The notes under the pieces are model-generated. The model was not told the origin of the DNA. It did not search any database and worked only from the letters and a program-made list of their open reading frames with translations. Position numbers and translations under genes: made by a program. Shown in pieces: positions 22,684 through 22,706 of a stretch of DNA of 22,706 nt. Positions within the stretch are counted from its first letter, which is position 1; each line of letters opens with the position of its first letter. The stretch comes from Streptomyces sp. NRRL S-337 (GTDB lineage: Bacteria > Actinomycetota > Actinomycetes > Streptomycetales > Streptomycetaceae), in NCBI RefSeq assembly GCF_000720175.1, contig NZ_JOIX01000106.1, positions 1 to 22,706 on the forward strand, in the 5' to 3' direction.

Positions 22684-22706
22684 TCCCCCCACCCCCGAAC
22701 CCACCC
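22684..22706 (-). other. G-quadruplex-type tract at the window end, inverted copy of 22-44
   Basis: Read on the minus strand, these 23 bases have four runs of three or more G with loops of 1, 3 and 1 bases, a textbook quadruplex pattern, and equal bases 22-44 of the window exactly. Further plus-strand G-runs occupy 22568-22640. Confidence 0.7.

Overview
The window is very GC-rich with strong third-position GC bias, GTG starts, twin-arginine/lipobox export signals and several apparently leaderless genes. Together with the protein families present (MatB-type malonyl-CoA synthetase, Clp-N-only protein, HipA-like kinase with DUF3037, many EamA and pyridoxamine-oxidase-like proteins) this points to a Streptomyces or close relative. 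I see no tRNA, rRNA, IS element, prophage or CRISPR array. The two ends carry the same G-rich 23-mer in inverted orientation, so the window may be a complete draft contig that broke at hard G-runs.

Layout. 1-401: G-quadruplex tract and a 19-bp tandem repeat. 402-2673: PhzF-like epimerase (-), His-rich PadR regulator (+), SRPBCC protein (-). 3027-4809: Clp-N-only protein and an EamA exporter (+). 4980-5964: a decayed second EamA gene with about four frameshifts and one stop. 6105-8809: two flavin-binding oxidase-fold proteins (PaiB-like and PNPOx-like) on the minus strand, divergent from a MocR/GntR PLP-binding regulator, sharing a promoter with a 12-bp palindrome. 8810-9448: mostly non-coding with short repeats. 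9449-11439: EamA exporter and divergent LysR regulator. 11477-14468: a malonyl-CoA synthetase (MatB) overlapping a fused AccD/AccA-type carboxyltransferase that ends in a 6-residue tandem repeat. 14648-15962: PPOX protein (-) divergent from an isochorismatase-fold protein lacking the usual catalytic residues. 16037-18864: secreted Rieske lipoprotein and S9 peptidase (both -). 19087-20303: HipA-like kinase overlapping a DUF3037 gene, ended by a very strong hairpin. 20641-22201: two short-chain dehydrogenases in an operon behind a near-consensus promoter. 22202-22706: a 14-bp tandem repeat, a terminator hairpin and G-rich tracts.

Working units. The clearest functional units are: (i) MocR with its divergent flavoprotein pair, plausibly B6/PLP-responsive; (ii) MatB with the fused carboxyltransferase, around malonyl-CoA; (iii) the HipA-like kinase/DUF3037 pair of unknown role; (iv) LysR with its divergent exporter; (v) the two-SDR operon. 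Most other genes look like ordinary Streptomyces housekeeping or accessory genes. The least explained items are the kinase/DUF3037 pair, the altered isochorismatase fold, the repeat tail of the carboxyltransferase, and the five separate minisatellites.
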